Below are positions 23,413 through 24,525 of a DNA stretch of 24,525 bases, piece by piece; within the stretch, counting starts at the first letter, position 1, and the number at the start of each line of letters is the position of its first letter. The stretch is from Candidatus Stahliibacteriota bacterium (lineage in GTDB: Bacteria > Hydrothermota > Tepidihabitantia > B3-TA06), in the NCBI GenBank assembly GCA_030670165.1, contig DAOVCF010000008.1, forward strand, positions 1 to 24,525, given 5' to 3'. The notes beneath the pieces are model-generated. The model was not told the origin of the DNA and made no database searches. It was given only the letters and a program-made list of their open reading frames with translations. The position numbers were made by a program, and so were the translations under genes.

Positions 23413-24444
23413 CTATGCGGCTTTACTTTTGTCAAGATCACGTTTTCTTTTACTTCCGCAAGCATCGTAACTTCGTGTTAAGGCCGCTACCAACCGGGGT
23501 ATCTCCTGATAGCCGTTGATGCATCGGAACCTTTTGGAGGCCTCCATGAAGCCTATTGCTGTCCAGCGCAATACCATCTTACCGTTTCGCCAGCGCTTCA
23601 CGTTACGGGTGTTACGGGTTACGTGGCGAACGATGGACATCCCATCTTGTGGCGCTGACAACGCTGGATCACGGCATTCTTGCCAAAGGTCTGCCTTATC
23701 ACCTTGGTCAATGCCTTGGCTCCGTCTATCACGAACAGCATCGGCTTGTCGGTGGAAAGTCCCGACTGAGAAGGTTATCAATCAATACCTGACAGACCGC
23801 CGAGTTCTCAGTGGCTCCCTCCCAGATGCCTAAGGCATGTTTGCAACCGTCACTATCAACACCGATTGCCGCCACCACCATGTGATCTCCAACTCTGATC
23901 CCGTCCATGAACAAGGCCACTATGTCCAGTCCATCCAAAGGCCTCGCCATCCACTCGGCTATTCTCTCGGCTGTTGCCATCACAAACCTCCGACTCACCG
24001 CGCTCTTGCTTGTTCCGCGCACCCTCAAGCAAGAACCGTTGCCCTCCAGGGAACTATGGTATCGCCTTGCGCTGACCCCAAGTAAAACCTGTTCCAGCAC
24101 ACGTTTCGTGAGTGGATCGGAGTCCTTGAAGTGCTCGTAGGTGGGTAGGGCAACCTCATGGGTGCCGGAACGAACCCTGGGTCTCTTGACCGTAATCCTC
24201 TTGCCGCCCAAAACCACCTCTCCACCGGTAGTGTCCTACCACTCTCCGGTAGCGTCTTCTCGTGATGATACCTGAAATCGCATATAGCATCTACGTCTTC
24301 TGCAAACATCTCGGCCATTGCCGCAAGACCGGCCTTGATGCCTACCTCCAAAAGGTCTGCACGAACGTCAACCATAAGCTCTGGAAGGGTAATGGCCCTT
24401 TGATCCCGTCCCTTGACTTACCTTTCTTTGCTATTATCCGACAT
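23413..24444 (-). pseudogene. IS256-family (Mutator-type) transposase, disrupted
   Basis: The minus-strand frames together give a Transposase_mut protein: ITLPELMVDVRADLLEVGI, VVLGGKRITVKRPRV, LDIVALFMDGIRVG (first catalytic Asp), LFVIDGAKALTKV (second Asp), QRCQRHK, and RNVKRWRNGKMVLRWTA near the C-terminus. Lesions seen: a TAA at codon 9 (24418-24420) after the ATG at 24444; a frameshift near 24230; a second near 23760; and a deletion joining QRCQRHK to SIVRH around 23640. By comparison with typical family members about 80 residues, including the catalytic Glu, are missing there. A 9-bp duplication turns TRNVKRW into TRNTRNVKRW. An AGGAGG site (24457-24452) precedes the ATG. Confidence 0.88.
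23602..23619 (-). repeat. Duplicated ACCCGTAAC nonamer in the transposase
   Basis: On the minus strand ACCCGTAAC occurs twice in tandem and encodes TRN-TRN directly before VKRW. Family members normally have a single TRN here. The identical nonamer forms the core of the murE repeat at 8372-8470. Confidence 0.9.
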
Positions 24445-24503
24445 AGCGGATCCTCCTTTCGTTTTCTTTCCCTGATTATACCTATCAGGGCAGGATCCGC
24501 TAT
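24443..24503 (-). promoter_or_regulatory. Fold-back hairpin and internal promoter controlling the transposase start
   Basis: AGGATCCGCTAT (24492-24503) and ATAGCGGATCCT (24443-24454) form a 12-bp inverted repeat, with a nested 7-bp stem CCCTGAT/ATCAGGG (24470-24476 and 24484-24490). On the minus-strand mRNA the proximal arm covers part of the AGGAGG site and the ATG. A TATAAT (24480-24475, minus) lies in the loop, so a transcript started there, near 24468, would lack the distal arm and be translatable. Read-through RNA from outside would fold shut. No good -35 is visible. Confidence 0.65.
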
Positions 24504-24525
24504 CTAATTTTCAACAGCCAACGGG

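Larger units (their letters stand above)
23368..24517 (-). mobile_element. Degenerate IS256/Mutator-type insertion sequence
   Basis: Both ends are visible. The left end from 23368 reads inward CTGTTGAAATTTGACAGCGG; the right end, read inward on the minus strand from 24517, reads CTGTTGAAAATTAGATAGCGG. These imperfect terminal inverted repeats bracket a broken transposase gene. Exact outer boundaries may extend a few bases; I see no clear target-site duplication (flanks CCCACTCT and CCAACGGG do not match). About 1.15 kb remain. The element is dead unless complemented in trans. Confidence 0.8.

Noticed and set aside
23516..24140. Several plus-strand frames within the IS
   Set aside because: They are opposite the minus-strand transposase remnant, whose motifs are clear.

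Overview
The window is a bacterial chromosome segment dominated by one long plus-strand division and cell wall (dcw) cluster. It is flanked by repeat-rich, decaying DNA. The organism is a bacterium that makes peptidoglycan: MurE carries a DNPR motif, which points to meso-diaminopimelate as the third stem residue. An HtrA-type protease with a signal peptide fits a periplasm-like compartment. The gene order and the small AURKAIP1/COX24-like ORF suggest an uncultured, candidate-phylum type lineage, but I cannot name the taxon from sequence alone.

Layout. Positions 1-680 have no intact gene. They hold four copies of a GC-rich imperfect palindromic repeat, a probable frameshifted small membrane-protein gene, a 7-bp tandem repeat, a strong inverted repeat and an array of T-tracts at about 11-bp spacing. 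A near-consensus sigma70 promoter (684-712) then drives an HU-type gene, a 29-codon AURKAIP1/COX24-like gene and tRNA-Arg(CCG). MurA and IspG follow, overlapping by ATGA. A regulatory gap (3694-3968) contains a promoter and three GTGG repeats at exact 10-bp spacing, a likely MraZ operator.

From 3969 to 19567 the cluster runs mraZ, a STAS-domain gene, rsmH, an ftsL-like gene, ftsI-type PBP, murE, murF, mraY, murD, ftsW, murG, murC, murB, ftsA, ftsZ. Almost every pair overlaps or is separated by a few bases, so one translationally coupled operon is likely. It supplies cytoplasmic precursor synthesis (MurA-F), lipid I and II formation (MraY, MurG), septal polymerisation (FtsW plus PBP) and the Z-ring (FtsA, FtsZ). 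No ftsQ/divIB or ddl lies in the cluster. HtrA and PurB genes follow; the htrA start sits inside a perfect 11-bp inverted repeat.

The right end (22326-24525) is different in character: another copy of the GC-rich repeat, an A+T-rich minus-strand gene for a four-TM protein with a duplicated N-terminal motif, and a degenerate IS256/Mutator-type insertion sequence with visible terminal inverted repeats. The most unusual signals are an in-frame 11 x 9-bp tandem repeat inside murE whose nonamer is also duplicated in the dead transposase, the hairpin over the htrA start, the STAS gene lacking its phospho-site inside the dcw cluster, and a fold-back hairpin over the transposase start.
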